Source: JAZQLP01 sp045629205 (lineage in GTDB: Bacteria; Bacillota; Clostridia; Oscillospirales; UBA644). From it: a stretch of DNA of 27,054 nt. Both the position numbers and the translations under genes were made by a program. The DNA lies in NCBI GenBank assembly GCA_045629205.1, contig JAZQQT010000091.1, positions 1 through 27,054 on the forward strand, read 5' to 3'. The notes under the pieces are model-generated. The model ran no database searches. It was not told the DNA's origin and worked only from the letters and a program-made list of their open reading frames with translations. Positions 14,062-23,645 of the stretch are shown here, in pieces (the first letter of the stretch is position 1; each line of letters opens with the position of its first letter).

Positions 14062-16461
14062 TTATTTAATTACTATATTAACCATTCTGCCGGGTATAAA
14101 GATTTCTTTAACAATTGTTTTGCCGTCAAGTAACGGAATTATTTTTTCATCATTCTTTGCCGCTGCAATAATATCGTCTTTTCCTGCATCGACGGAAACC
14201 GTAATAACAGACTTTACTTTGCCGTTGATCGAAACGGGAATCTCAATTACGGAATCAACGGTTTTGCTCTCATCGTATGACGGCCAAGCCGCATGGCAAA
14301 GCAATCCTTTTCCGCCGAGTATTTCCCACATTTCTTCCGTAAGATGAGGAGCAAACGGATTAAGCAGAGAAATGAACGTTTTAACCTGCGAATCGGAAAT
14401 TGACCCTATCTCGTAAATTTCATTGAGCAAAGCCATCATAGCAGCTATTGCTGTATTAAACTTCATTTCATCGATATCTTCGGTCACTTTTTTAACGGTT
14501 TTATGGAATGAAGTATCAAGTTTATCGGAATTTGCTCTATTTACGATATCAAGTAATCCGAACGTTCTGTCCAAGAATCGCTTACATCCTTTTATGCTTT
14601 GAGGATTCCACGGAGCAGATTTTTCGAAATCGCCGATAAACATTTCATAAAGACGCATCGTATCGGCACCGAACTCATCTATAACATCATCCGGATTTAC
14701 GACATTACCACGAGATTTAGACATCTTTTCGCCGTTTTCACCGAGAATCATACCATGTGAAGTTCTCTTGGCATATGGCTCCGAGGTGGGAACAACGCCG
14801 ATATCATAAAGGAATTTATGCCAGAATCTGGAATAAAGAAGATGAAGCGTTGTGTGTTCCATACCTCCGTTATACCAGTCTACAGGCAACCAATACTTAA
14901 GAGCTTCATCAGAAGCAAGCGCATTGGAATTATTCGGATCGGTATATCTCAGGAAATACCATGATGAACCTGCCCACTGAGGCATTGTATCGGTTTCGCG
15001 TTTTGCGTCATGCCCGCATTTCGGGCATTTAACATTGACCCAATCATCCATTAATGCAAGCGGTGACTGTCCGTCATCGGTCGGCTTATAGCTTGCGACA
15101 GAAGGAAGAAGAAGAGGAAGTTCACTTTCGGGAAGAGGAACAATACCGCATTCAGGACAAATGACTACGGGAATCGGTTCGCCCCAATATCTCTGACGTG
15201 AGAAAATCCAGTCACGGAGTTTAAAATTGATTTTTCCTTTTCCTATTCCCTTTTCTTCGAGAAATTCTATAATTTTAGCTTTTGCCTCGGAAACCGATAA
15301 ACCGTTTAAGAACCCCGAATTAACCATTGTTCCGGTTTCAATATCCGTAAATGCAGCTTCTTCGATATTGCCGCCGGCAACGACTTCAATCATCTGAAGT
15401 CCGAATGCTTTAGCGAAATCATAGTCACGTTCGTCATGAGCGGGAACAGCCATTATAGCACCGGTTCCGTAACTCATAAGAACATAGTCCGAAGCAAAAA
15501 CAGGTATTTCTTTTCCGTTTACGGGATTGATCGCCATAATGCCGTCAATTTTAACTCCTGTTTTTTCTTTTGCGAGCTCGGTTCGTTCAAAATCACTTTT
15601 ACGAGCTGCCGCTTCTCTGTATGCGATCAGTTCATCATAATTCTTAATTATATCCTTTTTTTCATCTATCATCGGATGCTCGGGAGAAATAACCATATAG
15701 GTGGCTCCGAAAAGAGTATCCGGACGTGTTGTATAAACGACAAGATTTCCGCCGTCGGTCGTTTGGAATTTTACTTCGGCGCCCTGACTCTTGCCTATCC
15801 AGTTTTTTTGCTGTGTTTTCACACGAGGTATGTAATCAACGTTATCGAGATCCGAAATAAGTCTGTCGGCATATTCGGTAATCTTTAAGACCCACTGCGT
15901 TTTTTCTTTGCGGACGACAGCGCTTCCGCATCTTTCACACACACCGCCTACGACCTCTTCATTGGCAAGAACACACTTACAGGAAGTGCACCAGTTAACA
16001 GCCATTTTCTTTTTATATGCGAGCCCGTTTTCGAGCAGCTTGAGGAATATCCACTGTGTCCACTTATAATAATTCGGATCGGTAGTATTAATCTCGCGTG
16101 ACCAGTCAAAAGCAAGGCCGAGAGATTTTATCTGTTTTTTAAAGCGTGCAACGTTAGCTGCGGTAACATCCGCCGGCGGAATATTATTCTTTATGGCATA
16201 ATTTTCTGTCGGCAAACCGAATGCATCCCACCCCATCGGGAAAAGAACGTTGAATCCCTGCATCCTTTTTTTACGTGAAATTATATCAAGAGCAGTATAC
16301 GGACGTGGATGTCCGACATGAAGTCCCTGACCGGACGGATACGGAAATTCGACCAAACCGTAAAATTTAGGTTTTGAAAAATCATCTGAGGCACGGAAAG
16401 CCTGTTTTTCATCCCAGATATCCTGCCACTTTTTTTCAATTTTCTTAAAATCGTAATTCAT
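14062..16461 (-). CDS. leuS: Leucyl-tRNA synthetase
   Basis: Class I aminoacyl-tRNA synthetase charging tRNA-Leu; 799 residues, normal for Firmicutes. HIGH-type motif HVGH at 48-51 within YPSGQGLHVGHPRPYTALD; the ZN1 module has CTSCKCVLANEEVVGGVCERCG; the CP1 editing domain includes VVYTTRPDTLFGATYMVISPEHP and YGTGAIMAVPAHDERDYDFA; a second zinc-type region has CPECG and CPKCG; KMSKS is at 579-583; then NVVNPDDVIDEFGADTMRLYEMF and the anticodon-binding C-terminal part ending in the LeuRS-specific small domain (VKEIFIPGRMVNIVIK). ATG 16461 has AAGGAG overlapping the rsfS stop codon. No T-box leader is possible at this internal operon position. Confidence 0.97.
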   Translation of the reverse strand: MNYDFKKIEKKWQDIWDEKQAFRASDDFSKPKFYGLVEFPYPSGQGLHVGHPRPYTALDIISRKKRMQGFNVLFPMGWDAFGLPTENYAIKNNIPPADVTAANVARFKKQIKSLGLAFDWSREINTTDPNYYKWTQWIFLKLLENGLAYKKKMAVNWCTSCKCVLANEEVVGGVCERCGSAVVRKEKTQWVLKITEYADRLISDLDNVDYIPRVKTQQKNWIGKSQGAEVKFQTTDGGNLVVYTTRPDTLFGATYMVISPEHPMIDEKKDIIKNYDELIAYREAAARKSDFERTELAKEKTGVKIDGIMAINPVNGKEIPVFASDYVLMSYGTGAIMAVPAHDERDYDFAKAFGLQMIEVVAGGNIEEAAFTDIETGTMVNSGFLNGLSVSEAKAKIIEFLEEKGIGKGKINFKLRDWIFSRQRYWGEPIPVVICPECGIVPLPESELPLLLPSVASYKPTDDGQSPLALMDDWVNVKCPKCGHDAKRETDTMPQWAGSSWYFLRYTDPNNSNALASDEALKYWLPVDWYNGGMEHTTLHLLYSRFWHKFLYDIGVVPTSEPYAKRTSHGMILGENGEKMSKSRGNVVNPDDVIDEFGADTMRLYEMFIGDFEKSAPWNPQSIKGCKRFLDRTFGLLDIVNRANSDKLDTSFHKTVKKVTEDIDEMKFNTAIAAMMALLNEIYEIGSISDSQVKTFISLLNPFAPHLTEEMWEILGGKGLLCHAAWPSYDESKTVDSVIEIPVSINGKVKSVITVSVDAGKDDIIAAAKNDEKIIPLLDGKTIVKEIFIPGRMVNIVIK

Positions 16462-16472
16462 ATAAGAACTCC

Positions 16473-16835
16473 TTACTTATCCGATTCTTTCAGAATGTCA
16501 TCTATATTAAGCTCGATGCCGTCCTTCCAGAATCTTTCAAGGTCATAATATTTACGTGAATCGGTATTATAAATATGCACTATTATATCTATATAATCAA
16601 GTAAAATCCAGCTTCCGGCTTCCATGCCTTCTCTGTGATCAATCTGATAACCTGCTTGGTCAAGCTTAAATTCACATTCATCAGCCAATGCTTTTATTTG
16701 TGTTGAAGACGTGCCGTTACAAATAACAAGATAATCGGCAAGTGTTGACAAATGTCCTATTTCGAACACCTTAAGATTTACGGCTTTTTTTTCATCAAGT
16801 GCTTTAACAGCCGTTTTCATCATTTCATAATTCAT
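16473..16835 (-). CDS. rsfS: Ribosome silencing factor RsfS (Iojap)
   Basis: Small protein (120 residues) that binds uL14 on the 50S subunit and blocks subunit joining in stationary phase or starvation. Family marks: LKVFEIGHLSTLADYLVICNG, SSTQIKALADECE, the GYQIDHREGMEAGSWILLDY core and IVHIYNTDSRKYYDLERFW. It lies 23 nt after nadD-yqeK and 11 nt before leuS. The same neighbours are found in B. subtilis (yqeK-yqeL). The Shine-Dalgarno is modest (GGAAG, about 7 nt before the ATG at 16835); Met5 or Met6 would be alternative starts but lack a better site. Confidence 0.95.
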   Translation of the reverse strand: MNYEMMKTAVKALDEKKAVNLKVFEIGHLSTLADYLVICNGTSSTQIKALADECEFKLDQAGYQIDHREGMEAGSWILLDYIDIIVHIYNTDSRKYYDLERFWKDGIELNIDDILKESDK

Positions 16836-16858
16836 ATATACTTCCTTTTGGAAATAGT

Positions 16859-18055
16859 TTATTTTTTATTTTCCTCATTAATAATGGCATAATAATTATA
16901 CGCGTTAAAAGTATCTTTATGGATGTATTTACCGCGTGATGCAAGATCATGCAACGTATAAGCAAGCAGTTTGAAATTTGCAGCTTTTAAATCGTTATAT
17001 ACAAGGTCGCGATAATAATCAATATCTTCATAATCACGTGTCGGATCAACAAAATCAGCTGCCCACACAATCATTTCAAGGGGTGTCATGCGCGGTTTTG
17101 CGGTGGAATGATATTTTATCGCCGAAAGTATTTCCCTGTCGTCTATTCCGAGTTCGTATTTAACGACATAAGAAGCAGTCAAACCGTGAAGAATCTTGGG
17201 ATAACGGAGCTGCATTTCATCAACGTTTATATCATATTTCTGGACCAATTGAAGCTGCTGCTTTTCCGTAAAATGCTTAGTAATATCGTGAAGAATCCCC
17301 GCAATTTCGGCTTTTCGCTGATTTGCACCGTTTATAATCGCAAGTTCCCTTGCGGTTTTCATAACTCCGACACAATGCCGATATCTGTAAAAGTCAGTTC
17401 TTTCACGAACCGAACGCGCAAGCCTGCATAATTCCGGATCTTCTTCATTACCTGAAAAATATAATTTCTTTTTCTGAATAACATCAAAAACCGTTTCGGG
17501 AAAATACAGGACAGATTCCGGATTATTAAACGAAAGCATATCTCGAAGTTCCGAAGAAGATATCTCTATCGGATTAAACGGAAGAATAACGGATTCTGTA
17601 CCGAATAATTTTTTAAGTTCTTTTTTCTTCTTTTTTACGGCTGTTTTATCTTCATTGCGACGAACCAGACATACCGGCGTTGCCATTTTCAGAATCTCCG
17701 CAGGCAAATACCAATCTGTAAGATTCAGAAAAGAATCCGATCCGACATACAAAAATATCTCTGATTCATTTCCGTATTCGGCACGAAGCATTTTCAGAGT
17801 ATCCACCGTATATGATTTTTCACGTTTTGTAATTTCATAATCGGACACAACGATATTATTTCTTTCGCCGATAGCTTTTTTAACAAGATTTAAGCGATCT
17901 TTATCAGAAATCAAACGCTGAAAAGATTTATGAGGCGGATTACCGGCAGGCATCACAACAGTGAGACCGTCTACATATTCCGCAAAAATTTCAAGCGCCT
18001 TGAGATGACCGGAATGAATCGGGTTGAACGTCCCGCCAAAAAGACCTATTCTCAT
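16859..18055 (-). CDS. nadD-yqeK: Nicotinate-nucleotide adenylyltransferase fused to YqeK-type HD hydrolase
   Basis: A 398-residue two-domain protein. Residues 1-195 are NadD, which converts nicotinate mononucleotide to deamido-NAD: GGTFNPIHSGH at 7-17 (nucleotidyltransferase HxGH motif), YVGSDSFLNLTDWY and the ISSSELRDML ATP-binding motif. Residues from about 210 are an HD phosphohydrolase of the YqeK type (symmetrical Ap4A hydrolase family): HCVGVMKTARELA, the metal motif GILHDITKHF, HGLTASYVV and AADFVDPTRDY. Separate genes in B. subtilis lie in the same order (yqeI-nadD-yqeK-yqeL), so the fusion preserves synteny. ATG 18055 is 2 nt after the yhbY TGA; a TTG at 18061 is also in frame. There is no Shine-Dalgarno, so coupled translation is likely. 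Confidence 0.94.
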   Translation of the reverse strand: MRIGLFGGTFNPIHSGHLKALEIFAEYVDGLTVVMPAGNPPHKSFQRLISDKDRLNLVKKAIGERNNIVVSDYEITKREKSYTVDTLKMLRAEYGNESEIFLYVGSDSFLNLTDWYLPAEILKMATPVCLVRRNEDKTAVKKKKKELKKLFGTESVILPFNPIEISSSELRDMLSFNNPESVLYFPETVFDVIQKKKLYFSGNEEDPELCRLARSVRERTDFYRYRHCVGVMKTARELAIINGANQRKAEIAGILHDITKHFTEKQQLQLVQKYDINVDEMQLRYPKILHGLTASYVVKYELGIDDREILSAIKYHSTAKPRMTPLEMIVWAADFVDPTRDYEDIDYYRDLVYNDLKAANFKLLAYTLHDLASRGKYIHKDTFNAYNYYAIINEENKK

Positions 18056-18057
18056 AC

Positions 18058-18348
18058 TCAATCCGGTAAAACTATTATCGGTTTTTTCGCAGGTTTATAA
18101 AGAACGAATCTTCTGCCTATCGTTTGGACTATATCGGCGTTACAAAGTTCGGAAAGAGCCTGCACTGCATCACGAGCGCTGTAATCCGAATTTTCAAGAA
18201 CACTGCCTTTAATGATTTCTCTGGCAGCCAGAGCCTCATTCGCCTGTTTGACGACATTATCGTCAATTCCGTTTTTTCCTATCTGCAAAACGACTTCTAT
18301 TTTATTTGCCAAGCCACGCAGATAAGCTCTCTGCTTAGTCGATATCAT
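18058..18348 (-). CDS. yhbY: YhbY family RNA-binding protein
   Basis: 96-residue CRM-domain protein associated with pre-50S ribosomal particles. The KQRAYLRGLANKIEVVLQIG opening is diagnostic; the GKNG loop corresponds to the GxxG RNA-binding turn, and the C-terminal strand has IVQTIGRRFVLYKPAKK. Its start overlaps the end of rdgB by 14 nt, with AAAAGGAG just upstream of the ATG inside rdgB (18352-18359). Its stop is 2 nt from the nadD-yqeK ATG. Same neighbourhood as B. subtilis yqeI-nadD. Confidence 0.95.
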   Translation of the reverse strand: MISTKQRAYLRGLANKIEVVLQIGKNGIDDNVVKQANEALAAREIIKGSVLENSDYSARDAVQALSELCNADIVQTIGRRFVLYKPAKKPIIVLPD

Positions 18349-18949
18349 ATAATTCTCCTTTTAACTTTTCACTTAACAGCCGTAAAGCCTTTCCTCTGTG
18401 GCTTATTGCGTTTTTTTCATCTGCCGAAAGCTCGGCAGTTGTTTTTCCCAATTCGGGAATGTAAAATAAAGGATCGTATCCGAATCCGTTTTGTCCCCTC
18501 GGGACATCAATAATAATTCCTTCTACGCGTCCTTCCGCCGTTATCTTCCGTCCGTCGGGAAAAAGAAGAGTAACGAAAGATACAAACGCGGCTTTACGAT
18601 TATCTGAATTCTTGAGCATACTTACAAGAAGTTTATTGTTTTCTTCATCCTGATTTGCGCCGATAATACCGTGCATTTCGGAAAATCGGGATGAATATAC
18701 TCCCGGAGCGCCGTCAAGCGCATCAACACACAAACCGCTGTCGTCGGCAATACAAGGCATACCTGACGCTTTTACAGCAGATTCCGCTTTTATAAAGGAA
18801 TTTTCTTTGAACGTTGTTCCTGTTTCTTCGGGATCTGATTCAACGCCGGCTTCAGACAACGAAAGAACATCATATTCAGCGCCGAAAATCGTTTTAAGTT
18901 CGGCAAGCTTTTTTTTATTATTTGAGGCAAGTATAAATGTTTTTTTCAT
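18335..18949 (-). CDS. rdgB: dITP/XTP pyrophosphatase (RdgB/HAM1)
   Basis: House-cleaning NTPase that hydrolyses dITP, ITP and XTP to monophosphates, preventing their incorporation into DNA and RNA. Family motifs: ILASNNKKKLAEL (nucleotide loop), ADDSGLCVDALDGAPGVYSSRF (metal and base site), FGYDPLFYIP and the C-terminal SHRGKAL. 204 residues, the usual length. Start ATG 18949 shares one base with the ftsY TGA (TGATG arrangement); a TTG at 18952 would add one residue. AAGGAG at 18961-18966 serves it from within ftsY. The end overlaps yhbY by 14 nt, so this section of the operon is translationally linked. Confidence 0.95.
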   Translation of the reverse strand: MKKTFILASNNKKKLAELKTIFGAEYDVLSLSEAGVESDPEETGTTFKENSFIKAESAVKASGMPCIADDSGLCVDALDGAPGVYSSRFSEMHGIIGANQDEENNKLLVSMLKNSDNRKAAFVSFVTLLFPDGRKITAEGRVEGIIIDVPRGQNGFGYDPLFYIPELGKTTAELSADEKNAISHRGKALRLLSEKLKGELYDID

Positions 18950-19854
18950 CAACCTATAAGCTCCTTTGCGAACATAGATGCATCAAACGGCTGCAGATCG
19001 TCTATCCCCTCACCGACACCTATGAGTTTTACGGGGACACCGGTAACATCTTTTACGGCAAGCGTTACTCCGCCTTTGGCCGTTCCGTCAAGTTTTGTAA
19101 GGACTACACCGGTAATACCGGTAACCTCTTTGAAATCCTTTGCCTGAACAACTGCGTTCTGACCTGTTGTAGCATCAAGAACCAACAGGATTTCTTTACT
19201 GCAGTCCGGTAATTCCCTGTCTATGACTCTTGTCATTTTAGACAGTTCGTCCATCAGATTCTTTTTGTTATGAAGCCTTCCTGCCGTATCAATAATAATA
19301 ATATTGGAATTTCTGGCCTTGGCTGCCTGAATGGTATCATAAATCACAGCTGATGGGTCTGCCCCGTCACGATGTTTGACAATATCCGCACCGCTGCGAT
19401 CCGCCCATATTTCGATTTGTTCAATAGCTGCTGCCCTGAACGTATCCGCCGCGGCGATAATAACGGATTTTCCTTGATTTTTAAGCATAGCTGAAAGTTT
19501 TCCGATCGTAGTTGTCTTTCCGACACCATTTACGCCGACAACTAAAATTACCGACGGATTTGTAGCCAACGATAATGAATTGTCACCGTCCATTAACCCG
19601 GCAAGAATATTCGACAACTCTTTTTTCAATGCATCGGCATCTTCGATTTTGTTAAGTTTTGCGGAAGAACGAAGTTTATCAATAATCTTTTCGGCAGTAT
19701 CTATTCCGACATCGGCGGCAAGCAGAAGATCAAGTAATTCATCAAGTAAATCTTCATCCACCTTTCGAAAATTCGAAAACAAAGCGTTAAGTTCATTACC
19801 TATATTTTTCTTGGTCTTTGCAAGACCGTTTTTTATTTTTTCAAATAATCCCAT
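18949..19854 (-). CDS. ftsY: Signal recognition particle receptor FtsY
   Basis: SRP-receptor GTPase that docks ribosome-nascent chain complexes at the membrane translocon. 301 residues, a short FtsY lacking the acidic A domain, as is usual in Firmicutes. N domain residues 1-90 (FEKIKNGLAKTKKNIG amphipathic membrane-binding helix; LLDELLDLLLAADVGIDTAE). The G domain has G1 GVNGVGKTTTIGKL, the IBD region AADTFRAAAIEQ, G3 DTAGR, G4 TKLDGTAKGG and the closing IGVGEGIDDLQPFD. It begins 7 nt after smc stops and has a weak ribosome site. The smc-ftsY order is common in Firmicutes. The partner ffh is not in the window. Confidence 0.97.
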   Translation of the reverse strand: MGLFEKIKNGLAKTKKNIGNELNALFSNFRKVDEDLLDELLDLLLAADVGIDTAEKIIDKLRSSAKLNKIEDADALKKELSNILAGLMDGDNSLSLATNPSVILVVGVNGVGKTTTIGKLSAMLKNQGKSVIIAAADTFRAAAIEQIEIWADRSGADIVKHRDGADPSAVIYDTIQAAKARNSNIIIIDTAGRLHNKKNLMDELSKMTRVIDRELPDCSKEILLVLDATTGQNAVVQAKDFKEVTGITGVVLTKLDGTAKGGVTLAVKDVTGVPVKLIGVGEGIDDLQPFDASMFAKELIG

Positions 19855-19861
19855 TTTTACC

Positions 19862-22800
19862 CTATTTAAGATTCTTTTCTATTTCGTTTACATTAATCGT
19901 AAGTATCTTTGATATTCCTTTTTCTCTCATGGTAACACCATACAATCTGTCGGCGATCTCCATTGTGCCTCGACGATGAGTTATTGCTATGATCTGAGTA
20001 GTGTCTGTAATATTATAGAGATACTCGGCAAATCTGACAACATTGATATCGTCAAGAGCAGATTCGATCTCGTCAAGCATACAGAACGGAGACGGGTTTA
20101 CCTTCATCAACGCAAAATAAAGAGCTATCGCCGTCAAAGACTGTTCACCGCCCGAAAGAGCCGACATATTTTTGATTATTTTACCGGGAGGCGCAGCAAA
20201 GATATCGATTCCGCATTCAAGAATATCGTCATCCCCGCTGAGAGACAGACGAGCCTCACCGCCGTTAAACAATGCCTTGAAAGTTTTCTCGAACTCAATA
20301 TTTATCGTATTGAATTTTTCCTCAAAAATCTCCCGCATATCGTTTTCGAGTGAGCGGATAAGAGATTCAATATTGTCTTTTGCCTTCTGAAGGTCGTTTA
20401 TCTGTCCCTGATAATTATCATGTCGTTCTTTTACTTCGATATACTCTTCAATAGCATTAACATTTACCTCACCGAGACTGCGAATTTTGGTTTTCAGTTC
20501 ATCTGATCTGGAAACAGCGGCTTTTATATCTTCTGCGGGAGAATATTGTTCGCGAGCCTCCGAAGGAGAAACTTCGTAATCATCCCACAGACGTGCCTGC
20601 AGTGTGTTTAATTTTTCTTCAGCAGAAGAAAGTGCGGCCGATATTTTTTCAAGTGCAATATTCGTTGATTCTTTCTGCTCATAAAGGTCTTTTTCTTCTT
20701 CATGAGCATCGGCGACTTTCTTTTCGAGTTTTTGACGATTTTCCGCAATCTTTCGAATATCTTCACCGAAACCGTCGTAAACGGATTTCGCATTATCTAT
20801 CTCTTTTTGCAAAGACAAAATGCTGTTTTCCGTTCCAGAAATTCTTGAATGAATCGACTCTATTTCAGTTTCCCGCTGTTTAACACTGTTTGAAAAATCG
20901 GAAATGGAAGATTCCGTTCTGGATATTTCGGCAGAAATTTCCGCTTTTCGATTTTCCGCTTTAAGAAGCTCGATTTTATTTTCGTTTAACTGAGCGACAA
21001 GAGAATCATGAATATCTTTAAAACCGGAATTTGAGGATTCAAGTTCAGTCAATACGGCAACCAAATTTTTTTCCTCATTTTGTAAGGATGAAATTCCGGC
21101 GATGATATCGGAATGATCTTTATTGAGTTTATCCGCAAACTGAATATTTTCAGCGATATCATCATCGATAGAAGCAAGCTGTTCTTCAAGATCTGAAATA
21201 TATTTTTCGTTATATTCCGTCTGACCTCTCTTTTCGATAATCGTTTTTTCGATTTCGTTTCTTTCTTCGGAAATCTCATCAATAAGGGTAAGCAAACGAT
21301 TTGCTTCGGCTTTGATTTTATCAAGCTCGGAAGTATTTTTTTCGTAACTGTCTTTTAATTTTCCGATCGATTCCGATAATGTCTCGATTTCGTTTCGACG
21401 GCTGAAAACTCCTGCGCTTTTTGCGGAGGATCCGCCGGTAATCGATCCTCCCGGATTGATAATCTGACCGTCAAGTGTAACTATTTTAAAAGAAAAGCCG
21501 TGTTCTTTTGCCATATCGGCAGCATTGTCGAGATTATCTACAACTACGGTCCTGCCGAGCAAATCATCGGCTATACCGATATACTGCCTATCGCATGAAA
21601 CGATTTCGGAAGCTATTCCGATATATCCGTCCTCATTTTTTATTCCGGAAACGTCGATCTTGTTACCCTTAACCGATGTCATCGGAAGGAACGTAGCACG
21701 TCCGGCATTACGTGATTTAAGATAATACACAGCGTTCTTTGCATCCGATTCTTTTTCGGTAACAATGTTTTGAAATGCCCCTGCCAATGCAGTTTCAATC
21801 GCAACCGTATATTGAGAAGGAACGTTAAGAATCTCGGCAACGGTTCCTTTTATACCGCGAAGAATACCTCTTGATGCTTCTTTTAAAACAGTCTGGACAC
21901 TGCCGTTGAAACCTTCGTGATTCTTTTCCATATCACAAAGCATTGCATAACGGCTTTCGGATTTTGCCAAATCAAGTTCGGTTTGAGCGCAATCTGCCGA
22001 TAATTTTTCGAGTTTTTCATTCTGAAGCTGCGATTTCAAAGAGACGCCGCTCAGTCTGTTACCGTTTTCGGCAAGAGCTTCCTCTTCTTTTTTCAACTCG
22101 TCGGCATCCTGCTTTGCCTTGATTCTAAGAGAAACAAGACGCTCGTCACCGCTTGATTTATCTTCGGTAAGAGCAGTGGATTTTAGTGCGCAATTATCCA
22201 ATTGCTGAACAATCGTCGCTTTTTTGATATTCAGATTATTGACATCATTCCGAATCGAAGATAATTTATTGCGTGACTCTGATATTTTGGGAAAATACTT
22301 ATCTGTTTCGCGATCATTTTCGACAATCTTTTCTTGAATAGATTGTCCGGAGCTAATGATAGTTTCGATAACGGAATTGACCGAAACCAAATCGTTATTA
22401 AGTTCTGATAGTCTTGCGACAAGCGTATCCGAACTTTTACCGTCCGTTTCGGATTCGGAAACCAATCTTGCAATATCATCATTGAAATGCGCTATTTCAT
22501 TCTGAAGAACAAGAATCTGAGCAGAAAAATCGCTGATACTGTCTTGCGTGACTTTTTGAGCCTCACGAACAGATTCTATCTGAATTGCGTATTCGGCATT
22601 CTTTTTTTCGGAATCATCTATAAGATCCCCGAGAAAAGCCATACGCATGGCAATCTGCTCCAGAGATCTGTTAAGCGCTTCACTTTTCTGAGAAAGTTCC
22701 TGACCAGTTTGTGCCATTTTTTTCTCTTCGCTTAACCATATACCTATATCAAGAATCTTTTTTTCATCCCGATATGCCAAATACTTTTTTGCTTTTTCGC

Positions 22801-23428
22801 TCTGTTTTTCGAGAACGGGCAATCTGGCTGCGAGTTCGGAAAGAATATCTCCGAGTCTTGTAATATTATCGTTTGTAAGACGTAATTTCCGGGCACTTTC
22901 ATCACGTTTGAATTTAAATCCGGAAATACCTGCAGCTTCCTCAAAAACGTCACGTCTGTCAGTGCTCTTGGCACTGATAATATCGGTAACAGCTCCCTGG
23001 CCGATAATAGAATAACCGTCTTTACCGAGGCCGGTATCACGCAGAAGATTCTGAATATCTCTCAAACGAACTTCCGAACCGTTAATATAATATTCACTGT
23101 CACCGGATCTGAAATATTTACGTGTTATAGAGACTTCGCTGTATGCGATATCAAGTTCTCCGTCGGAATTATCAAAATTAATCGTGACCTGAGCAAAACC
23201 CTGAGCCTTACGCTCTTTTGTCCCGTCAAAGATAACATCTTCCATTTTGCTTCCGCGAAGCGTTTTGGATGATGTTTCCCCCATAACCCAACGTAAAGCA
23301 TCGGCAATATTACTTTTTCCGCTTCCATTAGGTCCGACAATAGCTGTAATTCCATCGGCAAACTCAATAACGGTTCTATCCGGAAATGATTTAAAACCAT
23401 GAAGTTCAATAGAATTTAACCGTAACAT
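19862..23428 (-). CDS. smc: Chromosome segregation ATPase SMC
   Basis: Core subunit of the bacterial condensin that compacts and separates sister chromosomes; 1188 residues, full length. The N-terminal head has Walker A GPNGSGKSNIADALRW near residue 32 and a GQGAVTDIISAK Q-loop region. A long coiled coil runs from about 170-500, the hinge is at about 505-665 (FNGSVQTVLKEASRGILRGI, GGSITGG), and a second coiled coil reaches about 1020. The C-terminal head has the signature LSGGEQSLTAIALYFALMK, Walker B FCMLDEIESALDD and the H-loop AITHRRGTME. ATG 23428 has AAGGAGGT at 23433-23440. Upstream rnc, its frequent neighbour, is absent; smc has its own promoter. Genes scpA and scpB are not in the window. 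Confidence 0.98.
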   Translation of the reverse strand: MLRLNSIELHGFKSFPDRTVIEFADGITAIVGPNGSGKSNIADALRWVMGETSSKTLRGSKMEDVIFDGTKERKAQGFAQVTINFDNSDGELDIAYSEVSITRKYFRSGDSEYYINGSEVRLRDIQNLLRDTGLGKDGYSIIGQGAVTDIISAKSTDRRDVFEEAAGISGFKFKRDESARKLRLTNDNITRLGDILSELAARLPVLEKQSEKAKKYLAYRDEKKILDIGIWLSEEKKMAQTGQELSQKSEALNRSLEQIAMRMAFLGDLIDDSEKKNAEYAIQIESVREAQKVTQDSISDFSAQILVLQNEIAHFNDDIARLVSESETDGKSSDTLVARLSELNNDLVSVNSVIETIISSGQSIQEKIVENDRETDKYFPKISESRNKLSSIRNDVNNLNIKKATIVQQLDNCALKSTALTEDKSSGDERLVSLRIKAKQDADELKKEEEALAENGNRLSGVSLKSQLQNEKLEKLSADCAQTELDLAKSESRYAMLCDMEKNHEGFNGSVQTVLKEASRGILRGIKGTVAEILNVPSQYTVAIETALAGAFQNIVTEKESDAKNAVYYLKSRNAGRATFLPMTSVKGNKIDVSGIKNEDGYIGIASEIVSCDRQYIGIADDLLGRTVVVDNLDNAADMAKEHGFSFKIVTLDGQIINPGGSITGGSSAKSAGVFSRRNEIETLSESIGKLKDSYEKNTSELDKIKAEANRLLTLIDEISEERNEIEKTIIEKRGQTEYNEKYISDLEEQLASIDDDIAENIQFADKLNKDHSDIIAGISSLQNEEKNLVAVLTELESSNSGFKDIHDSLVAQLNENKIELLKAENRKAEISAEISRTESSISDFSNSVKQRETEIESIHSRISGTENSILSLQKEIDNAKSVYDGFGEDIRKIAENRQKLEKKVADAHEEEKDLYEQKESTNIALEKISAALSSAEEKLNTLQARLWDDYEVSPSEAREQYSPAEDIKAAVSRSDELKTKIRSLGEVNVNAIEEYIEVKERHDNYQGQINDLQKAKDNIESLIRSLENDMREIFEEKFNTINIEFEKTFKALFNGGEARLSLSGDDDILECGIDIFAAPPGKIIKNMSALSGGEQSLTAIALYFALMKVNPSPFCMLDEIESALDDINVVRFAEYLYNITDTTQIIAITHRRGTMEIADRLYGVTMREKGISKILTINVNEIEKNLK

Positions 23429-23465
23429 ACGGACCTCCTTTCCATCGGAAAAATTATTTCTTTAT

Positions 23466-23494
23466 ATTATAACATATATATTTAAAAAAATCAA
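23466..23494 (-). promoter_or_regulatory. Promoter of the smc-ftsY-...-leuS operon
   Basis: Minus strand TTGATT (23494-23489), 17-nt spacer, TATAAT (23471-23466); start near 23459, about 30 nt before the smc ATG. No other good minus-strand promoter is evident down to the oxidoreductase, so it may drive eight genes. Confidence 0.75.
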
Positions 23495-23596
23495 TAAAAA
23501 TATAAAATATTCACAATATAAAAATGTAAAAGCCCAAACCAAAGTAGCATTAAAAAACCACAAATCATAATTTACAAAAAAATCATATATATAGGC

Positions 23597-23625
23597 TTGC
23601 AAAAGCGGTTGATTTGTGATATAAT
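23597..23625 (+). promoter_or_regulatory. Promoter of rpmB
   Basis: TTGCAA (23597-23602), 17-nt spacer, TATAAT (23620-23625) with an extended -10 TGA just before it (TGATATAAT). Start near 23632. It diverges from the smc promoter about 100 bp away. Confidence 0.85.
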
Positions 23626-23645
23626 TTTTACCAAATGTAGATTTT

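Noticed and set aside
13772..14347. 191-codon plus-strand open frame
   Set aside because: It lies antisense across the end of leuS and the start of the oxidoreductase, both strongly supported; it has no family resemblance and no ribosome site.
16462..16500. T-box leader for leuS
   Set aside because: leuS is 11 nt behind rsfS inside an operon; there is no room for a leader and no T-box sequence.
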